In this document: one piece after another, positions 1 to 6,792 of the stretch | Position numbering within the stretch: position 1 is the stretch's first letter | How the letters are laid out: every line of letters begins with the position of its first letter | Assembly (NCBI GenBank): GCA_024711345.1 | Contig: JANJTA010000039.1 | Location: 1 to 32,421 of the forward strand | Length of the DNA: 32,421 nucleotides | Origin: Rhodanobacter sp. | GTDB lineage: Bacteria; Pseudomonadota; Gammaproteobacteria; Xanthomonadales; Rhodanobacteraceae | Reading direction: 5' to 3' | Position numbers and translations under genes: made by a program | The notes under the pieces: model-generated | Told to the model about the DNA's origin: nothing | The model's input: the letters and a program-made list of their open reading frames with translations, nothing else | Database searches by the model: none

Positions 1-136
1 AGCCCGCGGCAAGCCACGCAAGCTCGCCTTGGGCGCGGCCATGCGCAAGCTGCTCCACATCGCCTGGGGCGTCATCCGTTCCGGCAAACTTTTTGATCCC
101 AAAACCGCACTTGCCTGACGAGAGCCAAGACGGTAT
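1..136 (+). mobile_element. Right-hand portion of an IS110-type insertion sequence (boundary approximate)
   Basis: This is inferred from the transposase C-terminus at 2-118. IS110 elements lack clear terminal inverted repeats and make no long target duplications, so the right boundary cannot be read from this sequence alone. I place it near the run GACGGTATCT at 129-138, just before or inside the stop codon of the EAL gene. In the IS110 group the guiding bridge RNA lies in the non-coding end, usually upstream of the transposase and therefore outside this window. Confidence 0.4.
2..118 (+). CDS. IS110-family transposase, C-terminal end only (partial)
   Basis: The first 117 bases read in frame as 38 residues and a TGA. 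They contain the segment MRKLLHIAWGVIRSGKLFDP, which matches the conserved C-terminus of IS110-type (DEDD/Tnp_20) transposases as I know them, including the typical lysine/arginine-rich lead-in GKPRK. The start and the catalytic DEDD half lie upstream of the window, so intactness of the element cannot be judged. The transposase stop falls only 18 bp before the stop codon of the convergent c-di-GMP gene, which fits an IS110 right end, where little sequence follows the transposase. The protein is too short for a confident subfamily assignment. Confidence 0.72.
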   Translation, partial: ARGKPRKLALGAAMRKLLHIAWGVIRSGKLFDPKTALA

Positions 137-2635
137 CTACAGGCTCGGCGCGGGGGGTGTTGCTCCGGCCAGCAGCGCCTCGAACTCCGCCGCCGGCAAG
201 GCCGCGCCGAACAGGAAACCCTGCAGCTGCGAGCAGCCGGCCTGGCGCAGGAACGCCACCTGCGCCGGCGTCTCCACGCCTTCGGCCACCACGTCCTTGT
301 CGAGGCTGCGCGCCATCGCGATGATCGCGCCGGTGATGGTGGCGGTGTCGCGGTCGCTGCTGAGGTCGCGCACGAACACCCGGTCGATCTTCAGCGTGTC
401 GATCGGGAAGTGCTTCAGGTACGACAGGCTGCAGTAGCCGGTGCCGAAGTCGTCCAGCGACAACCGCACGCCGCGCCGCTTGATCCGCTGCAGCAAGCCG
501 GTGGTGGCCTCGCCGCCGGACATCACCATGCGCTCGGTCAATTCCAGCTCGAGCAGGCCGGGCGCAAGGCCGCTTTCGGCCAGCACCTCGTCCAGCCGGT
601 TGTAGAACTCGGGGTGCTGGAACTGCAGCGGCGACACGTTCACCGAGACCGGGATGGCGTGGCCGAGTTGCTGCCATGCCTGCGCCTGGCGGCAGGCATG
701 GCGCAACGCCCAGGCGCCGATCGGCAGGATCAGCCCGCTGTCCTCGGCCACCGGCACGAACTGGTCCGGCTGGTACAGCTCGCGTCCGTCCCGTTGCCAG
801 CGCAGCAGCGCCTCGGCGCCAACGATGCGGCCGTGCTGCGCGTCCACCTTGGGCTGGTAGAACAGCTGCAGTTCGTGCCGCGGCAGCGCCTGGCGCAGCG
901 CGGCCTCGATCTGCCGCCGCATCTGCGTGCGCTCGTTCATCGACGCGGTGAAGAAGCGGTAGCCGTGGCGACTTTGCGCCTTCACCGCGACCAGCGCGGT
1001 CTCCGCATGCTGCAGCAGGCCGTCCGGCTCGATCGCGTCGTCCGGGTACACGCTGATGCCGATGCTGAGCTGCAGGGCGAGCTCGGCCAGCCCGTCGACG
1101 CGGGTCTGTTCGCCGTGGTCGATCAGCCGCTGGCCCAGGCTGGCCGCGTCGCCGGCGCTCTCCAGGTGCGGCAGCATCACCACGAACTCGTCGCCACCGT
1201 AGCGGCTCAGCAGCTCGTCGCCGGACAGGCAGCGCTGCAACTGGGCGGCGAACGCGCGCAGCACCCGGTCGCCGGCGGCGTGACCGTGCAGCTCGTTGAC
1301 CTGCTTGAAGTTGTCGATGTCGAGGTAGAGCAGCGCAGCGCGCTGCTGACGCCGGTTCGCGGTGGCGATCGCCTGGCCGATGTGCTCGTGCAGCTGGCTG
1401 CGGTTGGGCAGGCCGGTCAGCGTGTCGTGCTGGGTCAGGTGGATCATCTTCAGCGCCAGCGCGCGGGTCTCGCTGACGTCGTGGAACACCAGCACGCCGC
1501 CGATCACGTTGCCGGCGTGGTCGTGGATCGGCGCGGAGGAATCCTCCACCGGCGTGTCGAAGCCGTGGCGGTGGCGCAGCAGGGTGCGCCCGGCCAGGTC
1601 GACGATGCTGTTGTGGCCGATCGCCGCGCGCAGCGGGTTGGCCACGGCCTCGCCGCTGCGCGCGTCGAACAGCTGGAAGATCTCCTCGATCGGCCGGCCC
1701 TGCGCCTCGATGCCGGACCAGCCGGTCATCGCCTCGGCGATCGGGTTGAGCGAGGTGACGCGCAGCTGCGGGTCGGTGGTGATCACCGCGTCGCCGATGG
1801 AGCGCAGGGTCACCTCGGCCAGTTCGCGCTCGCGATGCAGCGCGTCCTCGAACGCCTTGCGCTGGCTGATGTTCTGCACCTGCGAGACGAAGTACAGCGG
1901 CGCACCCGATTCGTCGCGCACCAGCGACACGCTGAGCTGGATGTGCACCACGCGACCGTCCTGGTGGAAGTTGCGCTTCTCCAGCTGGTAGGACTCGCGC
2001 TGGCCGGCCAGCAACTGTGCCATCAGTTCGGCGTCGGCGGCGAGGTCGTCCGGGTGGGTGACGGCGGCGATGTCCAGCTGCAGCAGCTCCTCCTCGCGGT
2101 AGCCGAGCATCTGGCAGACCGCCGCGTTGACGCGCAGGAAACGGCCATCCGGACGGGTCAGCGCCATGCCGATCGCGGCGTGCTGGAACGCGGCGAAGAA
2201 GCGCTGTTCGCTCTCGTGCAGCTGCAGTTCCAGGGTGCGCCGCTCGGTGATGTCGACCAGCGCGGTGAACACGCCGCAGACGCGGCCGTCGGCGTCGAAG
2301 TCGGGCTGGAAGTTGCCGTGCGCGTAGCGCCGCCGGTGGCCGTCGTGCAGCTCGCCCTCGTAGCTGGCCATCTGCCCGGCATAGGCGCGCGCCAGCGCTG
2401 CCTCGGCCAGCGCGTGGTTGCGCCGGCCGATCACCTCGACCAGGCGCTGGCCGATCAGTGGCGGCGGATCGACACCGAGCCAGCGGCGGTGGGTGTCGTT
2501 GACGAAGCGGAAGCGCTGCTCCAGGTCGAGGTAGGCCAGCAGCACCGGCGCACCGTGCGCGACCCGCGCCGGCCAGTCGATGTCACCTGGTAGCGATGGC
2601 GATACCTCGGCAGGCTCGTGCGGCCGCATGGTCAT
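137..2635 (-). CDS. PAS-PAS-PAS-GGDEF-EAL cyclic-di-GMP turnover protein
   Basis: This is an 832-aa sensor with no evident membrane segment or signal peptide, so it is probably cytoplasmic. Three PAS/PAC modules span about residues 25-135, 140-260 and 265-390. A GGDEF domain (about 395-560) has an intact GGDEF at 480-484. An EAL domain (about 570-825) has EALLRW at 608, ELTE near 698, DDFGTG at 728, LKID with K749, AEGVE at 784 and QGF at 805, so the residues needed for c-di-GMP hydrolysis look present. The RxxD inhibitory I-site expected before GGDEF is replaced by SGDE. Both cyclase and phosphodiesterase motifs are intact; I expect net phosphodiesterase activity, but this is inference. The chosen start is the first of two close methionines. 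The 3' end abuts an IS110 end. Confidence 0.93.
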   Translation of the reverse strand: MTMRPHEPAEVSPSLPGDIDWPARVAHGAPVLLAYLDLEQRFRFVNDTHRRWLGVDPPPLIGQRLVEVIGRRNHALAEAALARAYAGQMASYEGELHDGHRRRYAHGNFQPDFDADGRVCGVFTALVDITERRTLELQLHESEQRFFAAFQHAAIGMALTRPDGRFLRVNAAVCQMLGYREEELLQLDIAAVTHPDDLAADAELMAQLLAGQRESYQLEKRNFHQDGRVVHIQLSVSLVRDESGAPLYFVSQVQNISQRKAFEDALHRERELAEVTLRSIGDAVITTDPQLRVTSLNPIAEAMTGWSGIEAQGRPIEEIFQLFDARSGEAVANPLRAAIGHNSIVDLAGRTLLRHRHGFDTPVEDSSAPIHDHAGNVIGGVLVFHDVSETRALALKMIHLTQHDTLTGLPNRSQLHEHIGQAIATANRRQQRAALLYLDIDNFKQVNELHGHAAGDRVLRAFAAQLQRCLSGDELLSRYGGDEFVVMLPHLESAGDAASLGQRLIDHGEQTRVDGLAELALQLSIGISVYPDDAIEPDGLLQHAETALVAVKAQSRHGYRFFTASMNERTQMRRQIEAALRQALPRHELQLFYQPKVDAQHGRIVGAEALLRWQRDGRELYQPDQFVPVAEDSGLILPIGAWALRHACRQAQAWQQLGHAIPVSVNVSPLQFQHPEFYNRLDEVLAESGLAPGLLELELTERMVMSGGEATTGLLQRIKRRGVRLSLDDFGTGYCSLSYLKHFPIDTLKIDRVFVRDLSSDRDTATITGAIIAMARSLDKDVVAEGVETPAQVAFLRQAGCSQLQGFLFGAALPAAEFEALLAGATPPAPSL

Positions 2636-2716
2636 TCCGTCAGCATGGCGCCCCCCGTCGGCGCGCCGCCATCATGCGCCGAGTTTTCGCCGCTGCCCAG
2701 CGGGTCGCGCGGAGGT

Positions 2717-3901
2717 TCAGTGCAGGGCGGTCGCCGGGGCGCCGAGCCGGCCGTCGGCGTCCAGCACGATGCGGCCGGATGCGTGCAGCTCGGCGACGAT
2801 GCCGTAGTGGTCGGTCAGCTGCGTCAGCAGCGGGCCGAGCGCCTCGGGCCGCAGCGGATAAGCGTGCGCCAGCACGCGCGCCTGCCCGCCGTCGCCGCGC
2901 TGCACCACGCTGACCGCCACCACGCCGAGACCGGGCGCCTCGTGCGCGAACAAGGTCGGCGGTTCGTAGCGCGGCTCGACCGCGGCCAGGGTTTCCAGCA
3001 GGCAGCCGTCGACCGCCGTGTCCCCCGCCAGCTCGGGCGACAGCAGCAGCGGCACGTGGTGTGCGTCGAGCAGCGCGGCGTACTGGCGCAGCTCGAACAC
3101 GATGCCGGCGAAGTCGTGCGCGCGCGCTGCGGCGTCACCGCCGCTCTGCGCCGCCAGCCATTGCGACGGCGACTGCGCCAGCACCTGGCCGCCGGCGTAG
3201 CGCAGGGCCAGCCCGCGCGCGCTCATGGTCGATTCCTGGTGGTCGGGCGTGAGCAGCGCCGCCTCCAGCAGCGCCCACAGCGGCGCCAGGTTGACGTGTT
3301 CGTACTGCACGCAGGTCAGCGCGAGCAGGTCGTTGCGGCTGAAGTAGCGCGCGTGCTCCAGCTGGATGCCGAGCGTGCGCATCAGCCAGTCGGCGGTGTG
3401 CGTGCCCATCTCGCCGCGGCCGACCAGCTGCACCTCCAGCTGCTCGGACAATTCCTCGGCCTGTTCCGCCGGCACCAGCAGGCTCATCGGCAGCAGCCGC
3501 ATCGGACCGTCGGCATAGGCCGACGACGGCTCCAGCGCCGGCGCCGGCATGTGTCCCTCGTGGGTGCCGAACGCCACCACGTTTTCCAGGTGGCCGCGCG
3601 GCACGCGCCGCGCCAGATCCTCCAGCGTGCTCCACACCGGGAAGCCCGGCCGCAGCAGTTCGACCTGGTCGAACAAGGCGGCGGCCAGCGCCAGCCGCGC
3701 GGCGTCGACCTGCGGCACCAGCCCGTGCAGGTCGGCGGCGACCAGCGCAGCCAGCTCGGCAGCCTCGTCGCGAGTGAAGCTCATGCGCGCCGTCGGCTCG
3801 CCCGCGGCCGGTTCCAGCGCCAGCACGATCGGCAGGGCGAGCAGCGTTTTGGTTTCCACCGGCGAGGTCCGCAAGAAGACGAAGAGACGCGATTCTACCA
3901 T
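2717..3901 (-). CDS. Conserved hypothetical protein of unknown function
   Basis: I do not recognise this 394-aa protein. It is a soluble-looking, acidic, Ala/Leu-rich globular sequence with no signal peptide after the likely start, no clear catalytic signature and several Trp/His patches. The ATG at 3901 gives an odd basic N-terminus. A GTG at 3859 (380 aa, VETKTLLALPIVLALEP) is preceded by GGA at 8-nt spacing, and the TAGAAT that overlaps the ATG start would then serve as a -10 element, so 3859 may be the true start. The c-di-GMP gene follows 81 nt downstream on the same strand, so the two may be co-transcribed. The thiolase gene is divergent. Confidence 0.75.
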   Translation of the reverse strand: MVESRLFVFLRTSPVETKTLLALPIVLALEPAAGEPTARMSFTRDEAAELAALVAADLHGLVPQVDAARLALAAALFDQVELLRPGFPVWSTLEDLARRVPRGHLENVVAFGTHEGHMPAPALEPSSAYADGPMRLLPMSLLVPAEQAEELSEQLEVQLVGRGEMGTHTADWLMRTLGIQLEHARYFSRNDLLALTCVQYEHVNLAPLWALLEAALLTPDHQESTMSARGLALRYAGGQVLAQSPSQWLAAQSGGDAAARAHDFAGIVFELRQYAALLDAHHVPLLLSPELAGDTAVDGCLLETLAAVEPRYEPPTLFAHEAPGLGVVAVSVVQRGDGGQARVLAHAYPLRPEALGPLLTQLTDHYGIVAELHASGRIVLDADGRLGAPATALH

Positions 3902-3942
3902 TCAGCGATTTGGGCTTTCGCCGCGCGGCATGGCGGGTTAGC

Positions 3943-3948
3943 CTTGAC
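3943..3948 (+). promoter_or_regulatory. Perfect TTGACA -35-like hexamer upstream of the thiolase gene
   Basis: TTGACA lies 33 nt before the thiolase ATG. No good -10 sits 17 nt downstream (GTCCTG). If used, the transcript would start almost at the ATG, suggesting a leaderless mRNA, which fits the lack of a Shine-Dalgarno sequence. This is tentative. Confidence 0.3.
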
Positions 3949-3975
3949 AAACTTGAGTGGTGGACTGTCCTGAGC

Positions 3976-5259
3976 ATGGAAAACACGCAAAAGCGCGTCG
4001 GGGTGATCGGCGGCGTGCGCATTCCGTTCTGTCGCAACAACACCGCCTACGCCGACGTCGGCAACTTCGGCATGTCGGTGAAAGTGCTCGGCACGCTGGT
4101 CGAGCGCTTCGGCCTGCACGGCGCGGAGCTGGGCGAAGTGGCGATGGGCGCGGTGATCAGGCACTCCTCCGACTGGAACCTGGCGCGCGAGGCGCTGCTC
4201 AGTTCCGGCCTGGCGCCGACCACGCCGGGCATCACCACTGCGCGCGCCTGCGGCACCTCGCTCGACAACGCCATCATCATCGCCAACAAGATCGCCGCCG
4301 GGCAGATCGAGGCCGGTATTGCCGGCGGCTCGGACACCACCTCCGACGTGCCGATCGTCTACGGCACGCGCCTGCGCAAGCGCCTGCTGGCGATGAACCG
4401 CGCCAAGACCCCGCTGGACAAGTTGCGCGTGGCGCTGCGCGGCTTCTCGCTCGCTGAACTGAAGCCCTCGTTCCCCGGCGTGGCCGAGCCGCGCACCGGC
4501 AAGTCGATGGGCGAGCACTGCGAGCAGATGGCGAAGGAGTGGCACGTCAGCCGCGAGGCGCAGGACCAGCTGGCGCTGGACAGCCACCGCAAGCTGGCCA
4601 CCGCCTACGACGCCGGCTTCTTCGAGGACCTGCTGGTGCCGTTCCGCGGCCTCAAGCGCGACGGCTTCCTGCGTCCCGACAGCACGTTGGAGAAACTGGC
4701 CGCGCTGAAGCCGGCGTTCGACAAGAGCTCCGGCCACGGCACGCTCACCGCCGGCAACTCCACCGGCCTGTCCGACGGCGCCGCCGCGGTGCTGCTGGGC
4801 AGCGAGGCGTGGGCCGCGCAGCGCGGGCTGAAAGTGCAGGCCTGGCTGCGTGACGCCGAGGTCGCCGCCGTGGACTTCGTGCACGGCGAGGGCCTGCTGA
4901 TGGCGCCGACCGTCGCGGTGCCGCGCCTGCTGGCGCGCCACGGCCTGCGCCTGCAGGACTTCGACTACTACGAGATCCACGAGGCGTTCGCGGCGCAGGT
5001 GCTGTGCACGCTGCGCGCGTGGGAATCGGCCGACTACTGCAGGCAGCGGCTGGGTCTGGACGCGCCGCTGGGCAGCATCGACCCGGCCAGGCTCAACGTG
5101 CACGGTTCCAGCCTCGCCGTCGGCCACCCGTTCGCCGCCACCGGCGCGCGCATCATCGCCACGCTGGCGAAGCTGCTGGAGCAGAAGGGCTCGGGCCGCG
5201 GCCTGATCTCGATCTGCACCGCCGGCGGCATGGGCGTCACCGCCATCCTCGAGCGCTGA
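3976..5259 (+). CDS. Acetyl-CoA C-acyltransferase (thiolase, FadI-like)
   Basis: This 427-aa thiolase condenses or thiolytically cleaves acyl-CoA in fatty-acid or acetoacetyl-CoA metabolism. The nucleophilic cysteine is C92 in TTARACGTSLD. The second-half catalytic set is EIHEAFA (H335), GHPFAATG (H384) and ICTAGGMG (C414). The NVHGSSLAVGHP form resembles the FadI type rather than the PhaA type. I chose the start MENTQKRVGVIGG because this is where family homology begins; the 22 residues upstream in the same frame are not thiolase-like. No fadJ/fadB partner is adjacent, so whether it acts in beta-oxidation or acetoacetyl-CoA metabolism is unclear. A short GC hairpin follows the stop. Confidence 0.92.
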   Translation: MENTQKRVGVIGGVRIPFCRNNTAYADVGNFGMSVKVLGTLVERFGLHGAELGEVAMGAVIRHSSDWNLAREALLSSGLAPTTPGITTARACGTSLDNAIIIANKIAAGQIEAGIAGGSDTTSDVPIVYGTRLRKRLLAMNRAKTPLDKLRVALRGFSLAELKPSFPGVAEPRTGKSMGEHCEQMAKEWHVSREAQDQLALDSHRKLATAYDAGFFEDLLVPFRGLKRDGFLRPDSTLEKLAALKPAFDKSSGHGTLTAGNSTGLSDGAAAVLLGSEAWAAQRGLKVQAWLRDAEVAAVDFVHGEGLLMAPTVAVPRLLARHGLRLQDFDYYEIHEAFAAQVLCTLRAWESADYCRQRLGLDAPLGSIDPARLNVHGSSLAVGHPFAATGARIIATLAKLLEQKGSGRGLISICTAGGMGVTAILER

Positions 5260-5267
5260 ACGGTGCG

Positions 5268-5281
5268 GCGGCTTCAGCCGC
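5268..5281. repeat. REP-like GC hairpin (GGCTTCAGCC core)
   Basis: GCGGC-TTCA-GCCGC folds into a tight 5-bp hairpin 8 nt after the thiolase stop and is followed by GATTCG. The core resembles the short intergenic repeat units common in this bacterial group and the second unit at 5939. It may help end the thiolase transcript, but there is no T-run. Confidence 0.4.
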
Positions 5282-5312
5282 GATTCGCCCTGCGGGGTGC
5301 ATAAAGACCGCC

Positions 5313-5864
5313 ATGTTCCGCCTGCGTACCACCACTACCCTCAGCCTGCTCGCGCTGGCCGTCGGCATCGCCGGTACCGACTGGCTCAGTGCGCAGACCG
5401 GTGTCTGGTCCGGCCCGCCGGCGCGCTATGTCGCGCAGGTCGATACGCCGGCCGCGATGCGCGCCCGTCCGTCGCCGCACCGCTCGCGCCGGGCGCCGCG
5501 CGCGGCGCCGGCGAGGCGCGCGCCGCCGCCGATGGTGGTCGCCGACGAGGCGCAGGCCGCCGTCGCCGCCCCCGCGCCGGCGCTGGTACCGCTGGCCACG
5601 TCCGCCGACACCTCGCAATCGTGGGACGAGCTGCGCGGCCATCTCGACGGTCGCGTGCTGCTGCACGTCGACGTCGACGGCCATGGCCGGGTCAGCGCCG
5701 CCAGCCTGAGCGAATCCAGCGGCGACCCGGTGCTGGACGCGCACGCCCTGCGCAGCGTGCGCAACTGGCGCTTCGCGGTGCCGCCGGACCACCCTGACGG
5801 CCTCGGCGGCGAGCTGCCGATGCGCTTTACTTCGCGGGGCGATCGCGTGGCGCAGCTGCCGTAG
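5313..5864 (+). CDS. Small protein with N-terminal anchor and TonB-like C-terminal domain
   Basis: This 183-aa protein has a hydrophobic N-terminal segment at residues 9-21 (signal or anchor). A Pro/Ala/Arg-rich linker follows (about 45-90; very basic, unlike the Glu-Pro/Lys-Pro linker of classical TonB). The TonB-C-type fold occupies about 105-175, with the family pattern of a beta hairpin GRVLLHVDVDGHGRV, then SLSESSGDPVLDAHALRSV and NWRF. No exbB/exbD or receptor gene is nearby. It could be an accessory energy transducer or another periplasmic protein using the same fold. The start is the ATG before the basic-hydrophobic signal; upstream in-frame sequence belongs to the thiolase shadow. 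Confidence 0.78.
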   Translation: MFRLRTTTTLSLLALAVGIAGTDWLSAQTGVWSGPPARYVAQVDTPAAMRARPSPHRSRRAPRAAPARRAPPPMVVADEAQAAVAAPAPALVPLATSADTSQSWDELRGHLDGRVLLHVDVDGHGRVSAASLSESSGDPVLDAHALRSVRNWRFAVPPDHPDGLGGELPMRFTSRGDRVAQLP

Positions 5865-5906
5865 GGTCGTTGTTGGCGGTGCCGATGTTTCGCGTGCCGT
5901 CGTTCG

Positions 5907-5920
5907 AGCGCTCAAGCGCT
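5907..5920 (+). terminator. Weak terminator-like hairpin after the TonB-like gene
   Basis: AGCGC-TCAA-GCGCT is followed by TTCGTCT, 43 nt past the stop. The stem is short and the T-run broken, so support is limited. Confidence 0.3.
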
Positions 5921-5938
5921 TTCGTCTCGTGTGTCCCC

Positions 5939-5964
5939 TGTAGGAGCGCGCTCGCGCGCGATGC
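5939..5964. repeat. REP-like palindromic unit
   Basis: TGTAGGAGCG leads into GCGCGC-TC-GCGCGC (5946-5959) and then GATGCT. The TAGGAGC...GC-rich palindrome...GATGC pattern is a widespread intergenic REP type in Pseudomonas and Xanthomonadales genomes as I know them. It sits between convergent genes. Confidence 0.6.
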
Positions 5965-6040
5965 TCTTGCGGTTACCACGCACATTCCCCGAGCGGTCCG
6001 CTCCCGCCGATGACCTCGGCAAGCCCCACCCTCCGCTTCG

Positions 6041-6064
6041 TCCTACCTGCGAAGGCAGGCATCG
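6041..6064. repeat. Short palindromic repeat of the 'PAKAGI' type
   Basis: CCTGC-GAAG-GCAGG at 6046-6059 is followed by CATCGC. Its chance translation gives PAKAGI, the hallmark of a very common family of short proteobacterial intergenic palindromes. It is one of a series of palindromes in this gap. Confidence 0.5.
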
Positions 6065-6105
6065 CACTTCATCCGTCATGTCTGCGATGGACCCACCGGC
6101 AGAGC

Positions 6106-6718
6106 AAGAGCTTTCGTCTGCCTGCGGCAGCCGAGTTACTTTTCTCTTGCGTGGCCAAGAGAAAAGTAACTCAAAGAGAAGGCCACCCCGATGGCGCGCC
6201 CTCCAGGCATCCTGCCTTCCGGGTGCGCGGGTGGGCTACGGGGTTTGTCGACAGGGCATCCTGCCCTGACGACAAACTGGTTCGCATTCATGCGAACCAC
6301 CCTGCGGGCTTTCCTTCGCCCACCCGCCGCGCCATAGGGGCCCCGGTAAAGCAGCGCGCATCCTGCGCGCACTCTTCAAAAGAGCCAGAACAAGAGCCAC
6401 AGCAAAGCGTTGCTTTGCTGTGGCTTCTGCTTTCCAGCTTCATCACCGAGTGCGGGCCAGGATGGCCCGCTGCTTTACCCGGGGTCCCTTGCGCGGCGGT
6501 GAGTCGGGGTCGACAGGCCGCGCAGCGGGCGAGTCCATGGATGGACTCGCCTTTTCGCGCGGGCGCGATGCCCGCTCGAAAAGCCCGGCCCCGGCTCACG
6601 GACTTGCCGGGCAGGAGCCCGGCAAGCGCCAAGCGGGGTGTCGTTTTCTCTTGGGTACTTCTCTTTTGGACAAGCAAAAGAGAAGTACCTCGGCCTCCGA
6701 AGGGGGACGAAAGCTCTT
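6106..6718. repeat. 613-bp mirror-symmetric inverted-repeat element built from hairpin modules
   Basis: Perfect 13-bp terminal inverted repeats occupy 6106-6118 and 6706-6718. Between them, two diverged arms of about 300 bp carry the same hairpins in mirrored order. They are: a 17-bp stem at 6133-6172 against a 15-bp stem at 6654-6689; AGGC/GCCT at 6205-6217 against a 10-bp stem at 6603-6626; a 10-bp closing stem 6227-6236/6318-6327 against 6499-6509/6589-6599 (each spans 101 nt); a two-part hairpin at 6243-6277 against 6551-6583; a hairpin at 6279-6298 against 6528-6551; and a hairpin at 6354-6370 against 6452-6470. The centre is a 14-bp hairpin at 6395-6425. Every pair is symmetric about 6410-6414. 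Stem sequences differ between arms yet stay paired, while loops keep ATCCT and flanks keep CGGTAAAGCAG. Both strands are open by chance but encode no recognisable protein. Confidence 0.85.
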
Positions 6719-6792
6719 CGCCTTTCTTCAAATAAGGCAGCAGGTGACGAGAGTGTCCATCGCGAAAAGGAGCGTACCGTGACGGGCAACGC

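Noticed and set aside
410..2593. Long plus-strand open frame (727 aa) opposite the PAS-GGDEF-EAL gene
   Set aside because: Antisense shadow in high-GC codons, rich in Arg/Val/Gln/His with no domain; the minus frame is an unmistakable GGDEF-EAL protein.
6010..6735. Open frames of 241 aa (plus) and 147 aa (minus, 6288-6731) in the tonB-PLD gap
   Set aside because: They are translations of the palindromic element. Both strands are open because of its symmetry and GC content, peptides show no domain, and no ribosome site precedes them.
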